DNA from: Adineta vaga
Taxonomy: Eukaryota; Rotifera
Direction: 5' to 3'
Assembly: GCA_021613535.1 (NCBI GenBank)
Contig: CP075495.1
Coordinates: 7,254,001-7,318,000, forward strand
Length of the DNA: 64,000 nucleotides
In this document: piece after piece, positions 25,203-36,750 of the stretch
How the letters are laid out: each line of letters starts with the position of its first letter
How positions within the stretch are numbered: the first letter of the stretch is position 1
Position numbers and translations under genes: made by a program
The notes under the pieces: generated by a model
What the model was told of the DNA's origin: nothing
Databases searched by the model: none
The model's input: the letters and a program-made list of their open reading frames with translations, nothing else

Positions 25203-27346
25203 ATGGGACGTCGATCGAAAATGCCCGTATGTGGTAATGGTATTGTAGACGTTGGAGAAGATTGCGATTGTGGTTTAAATAAGGTAAGGAATTATTATAG
25301 TTCTACCAATATGATGAGTTTTTATATATGCTGTGAAAATAAATGAAGTCTTTATTCTCGATCTTACATATAGAGTTGTGTATCTGTGGAAGCATGTTGC
25401 AATCCTCGAACATGTCAATTTTATTCGGGTGCTGAATGTCTATCAGGTGCCTGTTGTTCTGGCTGTAAATTACTTCCTTCAGGTTATCCATGTCGTGCAT
25501 CACGAAATACTTGTGATCTACCAGAATTTTGTGATGGTATCTCATCTCAAGTACGTTGAATGTATTAGTAATATCAGCCAATACAATTCTCTTATTCTTC
25601 ATTTAGTGTCCTGATGACGATAATTTTGTGGACGGTTTATCATGCCAAGAAGATAGTGGTACATGTTTTCATGGTACATGTGTTGGCGCTCAACAACAAT
25701 GTATTGATTTATGGGGACCAGGTAAAATATTTCTATCTCTGTAGATTAATTCGATGAAGGATTATTTTAATAGGTTCTAAAGTAGCACATGAGTCATGCT
25801 ATACAGATTTTAATCCATCTGGTTCAATGACTGGTCACTGTGGATATGATTCTCGTCTACAAAAATATATTCCTTGTTTTGATAGTGATGTAAAATGTGG
25901 TCTACTACATTGTCAAGGTGGTATGTCATATCCTCGTGTGGCCTCTTCAAATTTTATGATTTTCAATGTTAATACACGTGAAGGTTCATTTCAATGCAAG
26001 TAAGAACATACATACATTTTTACATAAATATTGATTTTATTATTATTACTATTTCACTAGGAGTATTTCTAGTCCGACTTATTCTGTACTAGTGAATGAT
26101 GGTGGTATGTGTGGTCAATCAAGTTTTTGTCAAAATAATACATGTATACAACAAAAATCCAAATCTTCATGTGATTCACAGAGGACATGTTCAGGAAATG
26201 GAGTCTGTATTGATTATGAAAAATAATACGGTGTCTATTCCAGATTATTTAGATCTGTACTTCATCGGGTTCATGTTATTGTCATGTCAATTGGACAGGA
26301 AAAGATTGTTCTATATATGATTCGAAACATCAAGATATATCGCCATTTAATCGTTCTCTACCATTAGGCACTCGTTAGTTAAATCAACTGAACTTGTATA
26401 TGTATGCATTTTTTGTCTTCTCTTTAGATCCCGTCTTACCAACAGCTTTTGCTGGTATTGCTACTATTACATTTCTTTTATTCACTTTATGTATTATTAT
26501 TTCATGTTTATTCAGGTAGAATATTTCGAAATCTTGTCAAACATATCAATTAAATTTTCTTTTAGAAATAAAAATCGACATCCTCGTCGAAAATCACATG
26601 AATTAACAGCAATGAATCATCCACAAGTCACTATTAATCCAGCTGGTATGGAACCTAGTCATCCACAACTTTATACTCATTTTGATCATACTAGTCAAAG
26701 TCTTGTTTCAACACCTATTTTTACTCATCGAACACCCCTACATCGTTCACCATTCATGACAAGTAGTCGTTCTATTACAAGTGCTTGTACAGGTCTCTCG
26801 TATCTGCCAACAGATACACCACGTTCCGTTCGTTATACTAGTCGAAAAACTTCAACAAATGGTATATTTAGTGATTCAGAAACACCACGAACACGTATAC
26901 GTCGACAGACACGGCACAATGGTGGTTCGCCATCCCTTCATATCAATTCAAATCGTCAACAACAAACCTATGCAACGTTAACATTAAAACGTCAACAAGA
27001 TTCTAATCTTTCATATCAATCAGCTAGAAAAATCTACGACGACATTGATAAACTTTCAACGAATGAAAATTTACGAGATTTTATGCAAGTACTTGATTCA
27101 TTTGCTCAAGAAAAATTTGGCGGCGAAACTGATTTACATCTTCATACATTCGAACAAAATTCCAATATAGCATCGAGTCCAACAGAAACAAATGAATCGA
27201 TTACACTTGATAGTGGTTATCAATCAACGAAACAATTAATGAATACAGATGAATATGCTGTTGTTGTAAAAAATAAACGTACAAATGATAGATTTCGAGA
27301 ACGACGACGTTCATATTCATCAAGTGAACATAAAGAACAATTTTAA
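25203..27346 (+). CDS. ADAM-family membrane protein: disintegrin, cysteine-rich, EGF and TM, no protease domain
   Basis: Eight exons (25203-25283, 25374-25550, 25607-25721, 25774-25999, 26061-26202, 26253-26373, 26428-26515, 26566-27346) give 576 residues from MGRRSKMP. It opens at the disintegrin domain (CGNGIVDVGEDCDCG; CCSGCKLLPSGYPCR; disintegrin loop CRASRNTCDLPEFC). The ADAM cysteine-rich domain follows (CPDDDNFVDGLSC, CFHGTC, CGLLHCQGG), then an EGF module (CSGNGICTSSGSCYCHVNWT), a membrane helix (TAFAGIATITFLLFTLCIII) and a tail of about 260 residues rich in Ser, Thr and Arg. The EGF frame requires a 50-bp intron at 26203-26252 with an unusual GTCTGT donor. No signal peptide, propeptide or catalytic domain is encoded from this ATG, and none was found in 1.6 kb upstream. 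The first exon starts with one spare base after the acceptor, so it could be internal to a longer gene whose 5' part is missing or far away. A truncated or decayed ADAM copy is the main alternative. Confidence 0.85.
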
Positions 27347-28754
27347 CTCATTTTTTTAATGTAATTTATAATCTTTTAAATATTGAAAAGTAATAAAAAA
27401 AGAATGAAGAAGATTATCGATCGATAACACATAATAGTTGTTTTAATTCTATCACTCAAAGGAATAACACATTCAATGGTATATGATCTGTTATTCACAT
27501 TAGATTATCTAACATATGTAAGAATTGTACTTACAAAAGAGCTTTTATTGATTATTATTCCATTCAGTAATCTTTGACCTTAGGTCTAATCTTGTTTCTT
27601 TTGACTGTTAGCTACGATTTTTTTTTCAATTATATTCTAATGGAAGATTTCATTCTGAATAAACAAATGTTAACCTTCGAGTTCAATAAATACAAAACCA
27701 AAATTTACTCATATACTCAAATATGTTTCTAGTTATTTCTAAGGTTTCTTTATTCAGAAAATGTCTTTTTTACAATTCAATAAAATCTGAAGAAAAATAT
27801 ATTAACAAAAGCAATCTATTGTCATGAGAAAAATCTGACATAATCATTAGGGAAAATATATAATAGAACCAATCTATATACTGTAAAAATATTCTACATC
27901 TTCATCTTCTTAGTATTCATCACTACACATTCAATGATTATTAGTTTATCGTTGATAGAGTTGATGCTCTTGAAATTATTCTAAAATCGATTCATCAATG
28001 AATCAATTATAGATGTATTTCATGTATTCGAAATGAATATTTACCTGATCTTAATATGCAACTCGTACATCTTCTATACATATATATATACTGAATGCTT
28101 TTCAACCATTAAATTGAATACAATTACTTTTAACGGTCGTTGACAATCGATTATGTAGAGACGTACATCTAGTAGTGCCATATGACATTTCTCTTGAAGG
28201 TCATATAATAATCATTTATCTATTCAATCGAAGAAAAGCTTTGATGTCATAAAGAGTTTTCTATGATAAAGTTATCCAGAATCTTGCACTCTGACTTTCT
28301 TATTTAGAATAAAAGAGTAAATTTACATTACTAATTGTAAAATATACAATGATTATTCAGGTCTACTGGTCGACAATAATAATAGCAACTTTGGTTTTCG
28401 AATAATTAGATGTCTTTGACAAAAATCATCGAATAGAACTACAAAATAATTCATTTTTTTCCTAATCAGATCTAGGTCATGCTACTCTCTGTAAACAAAA
28501 AGAGAACCTTTCTTATGATATCTGAAAATACACTTGTTCTATTTGTTAAATAAAAGTAGTTCATTCATTGCTATTTAATCCTTTCGATTATAATGACAAA
28601 TCTATTGACATAAGCTTGTCGTAATCCAATACGTGCTTTGATCCTATATGTCAGTTAATCAAAACGAATTAGTAACAAACTTATGCTTCGATTCCATTAT
28701 ATTCTTAAAAGATGATGAAGGAGAAGAAAAAACGAGCGCGTTATCTTTGAGCTG
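27347..28754. other. spacer ADAM-Ig protein
   Basis: AT-rich, with stops in all frames at short intervals. No coding, RNA or repeat feature was recognised beyond a TA run near 28079-28092. Confidence 0.5.
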
Positions 28755-29162
28755 ATGTATTACTTCGCTATTCGTTTTTTCATTTGCCTATCAATAACAA
28801 TTACTATTTCTTCTGAACATGTCATTCGTGGAGAGAAAACTCGTTATTCAATTAATTGTCCTCTTCCCTATGCTCTTTGGTATGGACCAAATAATCGATC
28901 AATTTTGACAAATTCGAATAAATATGAAATCAAATATTCATTCGAAAATCTGCAATTAACAATAAATCATCTCACGACGAATGATAGAGGAATATATATC
29001 TGTTTGAATAATGAAACAAATCAAATTATTAAAGAATATTATATAGAAATTGCTACAATAGAAAATATACTTCCTCTTTTCTTTACTTTGATTTGTTCTA
29101 TTCTTCTATTGATTCCAGTCTTTTGGTTTCTAAGTCGAAGATATTCTGGTATTAATCAATAA
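28755..29162 (+). CDS. small single-Ig-domain type I membrane protein
   Basis: A single 135-residue open frame has the full layout of a secretory membrane protein. A hydrophobic signal peptide (about residues 1-20) is followed by one V/I-type Ig fold: first Cys in RYSINCPLP, Trp in ALWYGP, and the second Cys in the classic DRGIYIC context. A 20-25-residue membrane helix (ILPLFFTLICSILLLIPVFW) and a short basic tail (SRRYSGINQ) complete it. Four NxT/NxS-type sequons lie in the ectodomain. I know no family member this short to which I could assign it; a receptor, adhesion or decoy role would be guesswork. It converges on syndecan, with 225 bp between stop codons. The combination of signal peptide, Ig spacing and TM makes a chance frame very unlikely. 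Upstream noncoding exons are possible. Confidence 0.8.
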   Translation: MYYFAIRFFICLSITITISSEHVIRGEKTRYSINCPLPYALWYGPNNRSILTNSNKYEIKYSFENLQLTINHLTTNDRGIYICLNNETNQIIKEYYIEIATIENILPLFFTLICSILLLIPVFWFLSRRYSGINQ

Positions 29163-29387
29163 AATTTCTGATATATTACAGAAAGAAAGCAAGGAAAAAA
29201 GCCTAATAACATTTGTGTTTTGTCAAGAGTACAATACTTACAAATACAAAATGAACAGAAAAGAAGAAAACAATGTGTTTTTTATGAAAAATAATTAATT
29301 AAGCGGAATGAATTTGACTTTCATTATGATATGTGCAAATTCAAATTTTTGTGTTCGTTTTGTTTTTCATTGAATATCAGACGAATC

Positions 29388-30479
29388 TTAAGCAAAAAAT
29401 TCTCGAGATGAAACACGTGTATAGGCATGTGATGGCGATTTTCGTGGACCTTCTTCTAATGCATATGAACCTTCATCTTTTTTACGCATTCGATAAATAA
29501 TAAACATTACAAGAAGAATGGCTGATAACATTCCAATTACAACTCCACCAATAATACCTGTATAATCAAAATCGATCCATAATCGTTTCATTAAAATTTT
29601 AAAAAATTCAACATACCAACAAGAATACCAGGTTTAGAAAATAGATCATGCCAAAGAAACGATGGCAGAAAAGGCATTCGTGATGTTGAAGAGAATTCGA
29701 AACCTTTCCTTATATTTAAATCAAGTATATCTGGCTTGATATCTGGTGTATTAATAGATTTTGTATCACCAAAACTGTGTCCATCATCTTGAATGGTTGT
29801 TTCATCGTCAAGATTTTCATTCGCATATGAATCAAGTTCTTCATCATAATCTTGTTTTTGTGCATCTTCGATGTGTGCAGGTAAACGTAATGTTTTAGTT
29901 GAAGTTAATTTTGATTGCGGAAATAATGTTGATGATAATGATGATGATGTTGAAGAAGATGAATGTGATAGTTCTACGGAATCTTCATTATTATCATCAT
30001 AAATATCTGGTCCACCTGAAATATAGAAAATAAATTTATTCAGTTGAATTTCAAACAAATTCCGTTTTCTCGTACCATCATAGGATAAATCATCATTATT
30101 TAATAATGTGGATATGGTTGAATTTGAACGTTGTTTATTGTTTAGTGACATCATCGTTCCATACTATGAAAATGAAAATGATCGATTTACTAGTTGATCG
30201 AATGAACAATACAAATAGAATATTTATTATCATTAAGCTTAGTTAAAGAAGATTAGCTAATCGAATATAATCATGCTATATTTCGTGCAAAACTAGCATG
30301 TACATCATTAGAAGAAAATGCCCGAGGGAAAGAAAAATGATATAATAACGTACTTGGTCTGGTTCAGCAACAGCAAGGATTGAACCTTGAAGTAACATGA
30401 TGAAAGTTATGAAACATGACAGTGAAAGTAAAGAGCATGGATAATGTGATCGCAGATGTGGATTATATTGATTTGCCAT
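29388..30479 (-). CDS. SDC: syndecan, transmembrane proteoglycan core protein
   Basis: Minus-strand exons 30354-30479, 30076-30163, 29617-30015 and 29388-29557 give 260 residues. A signal peptide (SLLSLSCFITFIMLLQGSIL) is followed by an acidic, Ser-rich ectodomain. The diagnostic part is the C-terminus: the membrane helix with its GxxxG-like dimer face (IIGGVVIGMLSAILLVMFII), the invariant C1 motif YRMRKKDEGSYALEE and the C2 PDZ ligand EFFA (EFYA in most animals). Syndecans link extracellular matrix and growth factors to PDZ proteins and the cytoskeleton. Read in frame, the ectodomain contains no Ser-Gly dipeptide at all, so it lacks the normal heparan or chondroitin sulfate attachment site. 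The nearest resemblance is LSYDGGPDIYDD, at the 30015/30076 splice junction. The tail between C1 and C2 is short. Confidence 0.93.
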
Positions 30480-33400
30480 GATGATTTTTGTCAGTTAAAA
30501 ACAAGTTGTCATCTCTGGGCGATGGTACGATTACTCGAGCACGAATAGCAAATGAAATCCATTAGTAGAACTGAGAGTAACTATCGTCGTTATTGGAATA
30601 GAAGAGAAGAGAGGAGAATAGAAGAACAAGCAGAAGAAGAAAACGAGTGTTCTTGTGTCTGTGTGTGTGTGTGTGTGTCGAACGCTTGATATCTATCTAA
30701 AAAGAAACAAAGAATGAGAGAAAAAGAAAAAAACCAAGAAACAGAATAAAGAAAAAATACATCTTCCTCAACAATCTCTCTTTGGAGGAAAAGAAACAAA
30801 AAAAATTATCATGGTCACTAAACATGAAAAAATCGTGACGGCGACTTATCTCTCCGTGCATATATTCACATTTCATCTTCTCTACCCATCCTTTTCTCAT
30901 TCAGTCGCTCGTTTACTCGATGATCGTAATCTTATTTCTTTCGCACGCATACACATCTAGTCCTTGAATACTATGTTTCTATAAGCGTGTATGTCCGTTT
31001 CACACGCTGACCGTATACATCTTTCTATCAGATGTTAATCATTAATTTATGCAATGAGTCAAAGCAACATATGTTTTACTTTGTATAAGACAGAACAAAG
31101 TTAATTGCACTACTGACAAGTTTACAGAAGAAAAAAGAAAATGTTATACTATTTAGAATGATCATCGATCATAATTTGTAATTGCTTACTATCAATTCTT
31201 CTCGGTAGTCTAGTCGACATCCGTTTTATTGAAACGAAGCAGAAAAAAGCGAGAATGAATAAGTGATCAAGAATTGAACAGCGTTACGTCATACATCTGT
31301 GCAACTTGAGGAAGACAACGAGGCAAAAGAAAATTGAACATGCATATATGATGGAATAAGAGTATGAGAGAAAATGTCAACTTAAGACAGATAGACAGCT
31401 GTGTATATAAATATCTGGGTGTGTCAGAACAATTACATCATCATTTAGTTCGTCATTTTTCTAACGATTGACACTGGCTGGAATTTCAGTCGTTTTTTTC
31501 TTTCTATTCATTGACTTTATCAAAGCAAGATTTAATCAATACACTTATAGAAACGTTTGTTCTATGTTTTCTTCCTCAGGTTATGAGACCCTTAGAAAGC
31601 TTCTCATTCTCCTCTTTTTTTTCTCGTCTATATATACACTCATATCTAAATAAAGAAAGATTGCTCATATCGACAAGAACAACAATATTGATGAAAGACG
31701 TATTCGTGCATACGTACATGAGTTACTACATGAAAAAGAATCTTATAAAAAGTTTTACTCGTAGGCATAATCGAATGGGAAAATATTCTACTGAATGACA
31801 TGTGTAGGATGACGTATAGTTTAATGTAATAAAACAATCATTTTTTTCTATGCTATACTTTCATACACGCAGCTGTCTCATCATGTAATTCAACACAGAA
31901 AAGAAATCAATTTCTATACGCATATGTATTCTATTTAACAGTCGGTTGCCGCTACTATATTTCAATTTCCTGAGTAGCATGTCGCGCAAATAGTTTTATC
32001 TCCGCTTCTTCTCTGTGTCTGTCATCAGCCTACTTTTACTCACTTCTTTTGTATATATATATTGTGTCTCTCTGTATGAGCAACACTCTAATGTCGATGA
32101 GAATGTTTCTTTGTATCCTATGTAGACTGTCTTCGTTTGTGTACTGTCAACGAGTGAATGAGCAAGTAAGCTTGCTGCCGTTCTCTTCTTTTTTTCTTGC
32201 TTCTTTTTCTTTTTAGCTCTCCTAGTATGTTCGTTATAGAGAGAAGAGAATGAAGGTTGGTCCCTTCTGTTCATTCGCTCTTCTTCCTTATTTTATTCAA
32301 ATCGGTCATCATTTTTGAAAGAACGCTTAAACAAGGTCAACTCATCCTATTGGATTCACTTTACATTAGTCTTTCCCGCCTTTACTTTGTTAAAAAACTC
32401 ATGATTCAACTTACGAAAGATATCATATAAAGTTGATCATGAGACGTGTGAGAAGATAGAAATTCATCAAATAGTAAGACTAAGAACAATAATAATTATC
32501 GATTGCTGACCGAACACACTCTCGAATGTGTACTTTGAGATTATATGAACTTTTCTCATATATATGTCAAAAGTTCGATCAAGCATCGAATAGAGCATAG
32601 ACAACATTCGAGAAAAAGAAAATTTCTTTATTAAATCTTAATGAATAATACGCATGTCTTGATTATTATGTTAATAGAATGCATAATAATCATGTTGAAT
32701 GAACACTTTATTCTATGCAATCTTCAATCGAACTTGTTGAACATTATTACCGTCGTTTTAATATTCTTTTCTTTTCTTTTACTCTCTTTCTCATTGTCGT
32801 TCGTTTTTTACCATATGTACATACATATTGTTCGACAATCAAGTCTAGACATGCAGAAAACGGATAGTGCAATGTCACACACACGCGCGCGCTTACAATG
32901 CAATGATGAGAAGAAAGAATAAAAGAGGAGCTAATCGTGAAAATGATTGTTTATTTGTTTCTCCGATGGAGATATAACCAATGATGAACAGTTATCAATC
33001 CTATTGCGATTAATAAAGAAATAAAAGTAAAAAAAAAACAATAAGTTATGTCAATAAAAGAAAAATTTTGTTCGATTACACAATAGAGTTACAATAATGT
33101 TGACAGAAAATAATCAAACGAGAAAGAATATCTTCGATAGGAAAGACAAATAATCAATACTGTTCTTCTCAGTATGAGCAATATACTCTGATAATAAGTT
33201 AAATCGGATGTAAAAAAAAACAAAAGGAAATGCATTCCAGCTGTTCTACGGTGTGCAGATAATCAAGAATAAATACTTAAGAAATCACAAGGACATATTT
33301 GATTTCATTAAAATCTTCAATGATAATGATGGTTCTATGATGAGAGAGAGCGAGATGATAAAAGAACTCTTCATTAATTGATATTTACTATCAAAGATTG

Positions 33401-33614
33401 AAAACAAGTAACATCAAGTAAAGAGATTATTTATTTGAGAATTCAAATCCAAAGAAAAACAAAAATACCATACATTTTCTTTCACAACACAGATTTAATA
33501 CTAACAAATAGTATATATATATATATATTATGCATTGAATGAGAACAGTGAAAATAAAAAGACTTTTTTTTCTATACATCTACACAACAGTTGACTAGAC
33601 AATGAAATGAGATT
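30480..33614. other. 3.1 kb spacer upstream of syndecan
   Basis: The first kilobase is probably the syndecan promoter and 5'UTR. It contains a GT dinucleotide run at about 30659-30678 and purine-rich tracts. Open frames here (for example 32641-32922) are AT-driven and unsupported. A TA run sits at 33511-33528. Confidence 0.5.
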
Positions 33615-35833
33615 TTATAATGATCGAAATATAGCATAAGTGCCAATAACAACCAGATGTGAAGCAAAATTAAGTCGAGCCCATTTATCAAGAACATGTT
33701 GCCAAGAATAACCAATTGTTTCTTGTGCACTATTATCAAATAATTGTCCCAAATAGGTGAGATGCCACAAACTAAGAAGACATAAAAATGTATTAAGAAT
33801 TAGTGTCATAGGATGCCAATATGTATATGTATGTTTGTCACATGATGAACGTGATGGACATGCACGTGCTGCAACACATGCATCAAGAATATTAGCTAGT
33901 TTACGTCGAAAACCATATTCAACATAAGCAAATAAACCAATAGAAAATAAAACGATTGATAATTGAAAATTGAAACCATGTAAAAGTGCTGATGCAAGAT
34001 ATGTAACAAGAATGGATGTTAAATGACCATATCGTTGTTTCATAGGCATATAAACGTAGATTTTCAACCAATAATGCATAGGTAAATTCCAATTAACAAC
34101 AACATCAACTAAGGAATGTGGTAATTCAATATGAAATGGTTTAACAATGGCAGATGAATGTGTACTCGACGATGAAAGAAAAGTTTGAGAAAGAGTTGGT
34201 TTAGCTGATATCGATGATGATGAATTGACTAGATTCGATCGAATGAGAGATTTTCGTTTAATCGAGGATAATATTGGTAAGCTGTGTGACGGAGATTTCT
34301 TTGAACTACGTCGATTGACTAGAGATCGATTGATTGAAGGATCTGATTCTTCATTTATTGTAAATTCAGGTTCAACAGATATGGAATGTCCATTCTCCAT
34401 AGTCGTACTAAAAAAGACAACAATTAAGTCATATTCATGAGTATAATATGTCATATTTTGTAGTGAGATCTTGTTTCATTCAAAATCATTTACTTTATCT
34501 GACTTGAAGTATTGTTTTCATTCATTGTTGTAGTAATTTCATCATGTTCTACTTGTTTGATACTATTTTTCTTATGTTTATGTTTTCGTTTTCCTGCATG
34601 TAAATCTGATATTGTCGTTGTCATTTCTGCTTCTGCTTGTTCACGAGATTTTCTTTCTATATCAATTCGTTCTTTCGCTTGTTGACAAATGTGTGTATAA
34701 TTTCGATATTCATCAGCATCGAATTCAAGTCCACTTATTTGACCACATAATTCACCAATAAAACAAACACTATAATGACTAAATCGATAGGATAATGCTT
34801 GAATATAAGCAATACGCCATCCATTTCGCTGATGATCTTGTTGATCATCATAAGAAATTATATTTCGAAGAAACCAATCTGTTAAACATGTTGAAACAAG
34901 AAGAGACACAGCAAGACGAAGAAAATAATACGTCCATCTTGCTAATTCAAAAAAATCTATTTTTCTTATGGATTTTTTCTCATGAAAACGACTAATATAA
35001 TTTCGATAATTAATCCATGGTCCAAATATTGTATTATGAATTGAAAGCACATAACTAAAGAATTCAATATTCGTTGGATAAAGTACTGATTCATCTGTAT
35101 TCGTTGTCGATAATTTCTCAAAATAAGGATAATCAATCGCTAAAGATATCATTTTCATCATTATACACATTTGTACTCCACGAATACCTATAAAATATAA
35201 GATTAACTTTATCGTTGCTCCATCTTCATACTTACTATGCCATTTTTCTTGTTCGATCAAAATAAATTCACATGCAAGTACATAAATAATGGAGAAGAAA
35301 ACAATAATGTAAGTTAAATATTTTCGACATTTTTCCAAACAAAGTTGAAACGCTAAATATCCCATAAAGATATATGTTAACAAATAGATAGATTGAAAAT
35401 GAAAATAATTGTAGAGTATAAAGATGCTGGAACAGATTTGTATGTAATGAAGTGTTCGAGAAGAAAATAATTTTGATAAACAAAGAAGACGAAATAAACA
35501 ACAAAATAAAAGAATCCAATATAATTGATTAACTAATTGAGATAATGCTGGTGAAATACAATTTTCTGTCAAATCTATTAAAGAATAGATTAATGGAGAT
35601 GATGAAGAGTCAGATGGAAGAGAATTGTATGATGGTGAACTATCATATGGCATGGATGAATTGGGTGGTGAAAGTGAAGTTAATCGTACATATTCATTAT
35701 CGAGAAATTGATTAAAATCAGCTGATGTTTCAATTCCCGATTCTAGCCAATCATTATAATTCCAAATCGATGTATCTTCATCATAATCTTCTTCAGTATC
35801 ATCCAAGAAATCTGACAAATCTTCGTCAATCAT
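33615..35833 (-). CDS. PORCN: Porcupine, protein-serine O-palmitoleoyltransferase (MBOAT)
   Basis: Exons 34494-35833 and 33615-34407 (intron 86 bp) give 710 residues, against about 460 in vertebrates. Porcupine attaches palmitoleate to Wnt ligands in the ER membrane, which is needed for Wnt secretion and receptor binding. Recognisable blocks are IGIRGVQMCIMMKMISLA, FFSYVLSIHNTIFGPWINY, SYRFSHYSVCFIGE, HIELPHSLVDVVVNWNLPMH (conserved Asn region), YLASALLHGFNFQLS (catalytic His of the MBOAT family), RRKLANILDACVAARACP and the C-terminal GQLFD ... KWARLNFASHLVV. There are two additions: an acidic Ser-rich N-terminus of about 90 residues, and an insert of about 140 residues, basic and Ser-rich (HAGKRKHKHKKNSIKQ ... 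SSTHSS), placed between the conserved blocks ending SGLEFD and starting VKPFHIELP. The intron falls inside this insert. The gene starts 164 bp downstream of LAMTOR3. TTCTATTCTAG ends 7 bp before the ATG. Confidence 0.93.
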
Positions 35834-35997
35834 TCTTTTCTAGAATAGAATATATTCAAATATTAAAATTAACTTTCATCGTGATATACAAAGTCGTTTT
35901 TTCTTTCTAATGAAAAGTAAAAAAACGAGGAAGAGAAAATTTCTTTTATTTTGATCGAACAAACAAGCACAAGAGGAAAACAAATGAAAAGAAAAAG

Positions 35998-36348
35998 CTA
36001 AACTTTATTTGCTAAATCTTCGGAAGCTATTGCTTGAAAATCATTATATAAATTTAATAATGCGCCTGTATTAACATTCGTATCTGCAGCTATAATAAAA
36101 ACCAAAGGTGGAACATTATACGTTATTATTTGTCGAGCTGACCAATAGGTAACAACTGTTTTTAGCTTTTTTAAATTCATTCGTTGACTTTGATCCTGTA
36201 ATGTTTGTGCTGATGGAATGATTGTTTGTAAATCAAGTTGATCAACAGCTTCGGATGTTGGTAATTTTAAGACGGGTGTACCATCTTTATCAAGGATAAG
36301 TACAGCTTCAATTCCATCAATATGAGCAAACAATTGTGGGAGTGTCAT
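35998..36348 (-). CDS. LAMTOR3: Ragulator subunit LAMTOR3 (MP1)
   Basis: A 116-residue roadblock-fold protein, close to the usual 124 residues. The conserved run GIEAVLILDKDGTPVLKLP at the first strands, the middle segment QDQSQRMNLKKLKTVVTYW and the VFIIAADTNVNTGALLNLY helix fit LAMTOR3. It pairs with LAMTOR2 in the pentameric Ragulator complex on late endosomes/lysosomes, which anchors Rag GTPases for mTORC1 activation and scaffolds MEK-ERK. I chose the ATG at 36346-36348. The frame continues 11 codons upstream without another ATG, and an upstream exon supplying the usual N-terminal helix cannot be excluded. It lies in tandem ahead of Porcupine on the same strand. Confidence 0.85.
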   Translation of the reverse strand: MTLPQLFAHIDGIEAVLILDKDGTPVLKLPTSEAVDQLDLQTIIPSAQTLQDQSQRMNLKKLKTVVTYWSARQIITYNVPPLVFIIAADTNVNTGALLNLYNDFQAIASEDLANKV

Positions 36349-36750
36349 TTTTTTTCCAAGAATAAAGAAATTTCTTTTCAAATAGAAGAAAAACTATAAA
36401 CGACGACGAAACTGATTACAATTACAACAAGACTGACTGGCTTGGCTACTTAAAAGATTCATTGGAATATTTTGTGGTACCAATGCAATTATAGAAAGAT
36501 AGATGTCGCTATTCAATTTGTTTTAACTGATTACAGGCACCGGCCTTCATTGAATTCACTTCTTTTCATGTATATAACAATGCGATAATAGACGAAACAG
36601 ATTTGTAACTTTATATGATAAATTGTAACGACATACAATGTATTTTTATTTAACTCCAATTAAACGACATCTAGATAAACGAAAGAGAAATGTTCTAATA
36701 GTAATTTCGACTGTAAAAAAAGAATCATCATAGACTTTTCTTCATCATGA

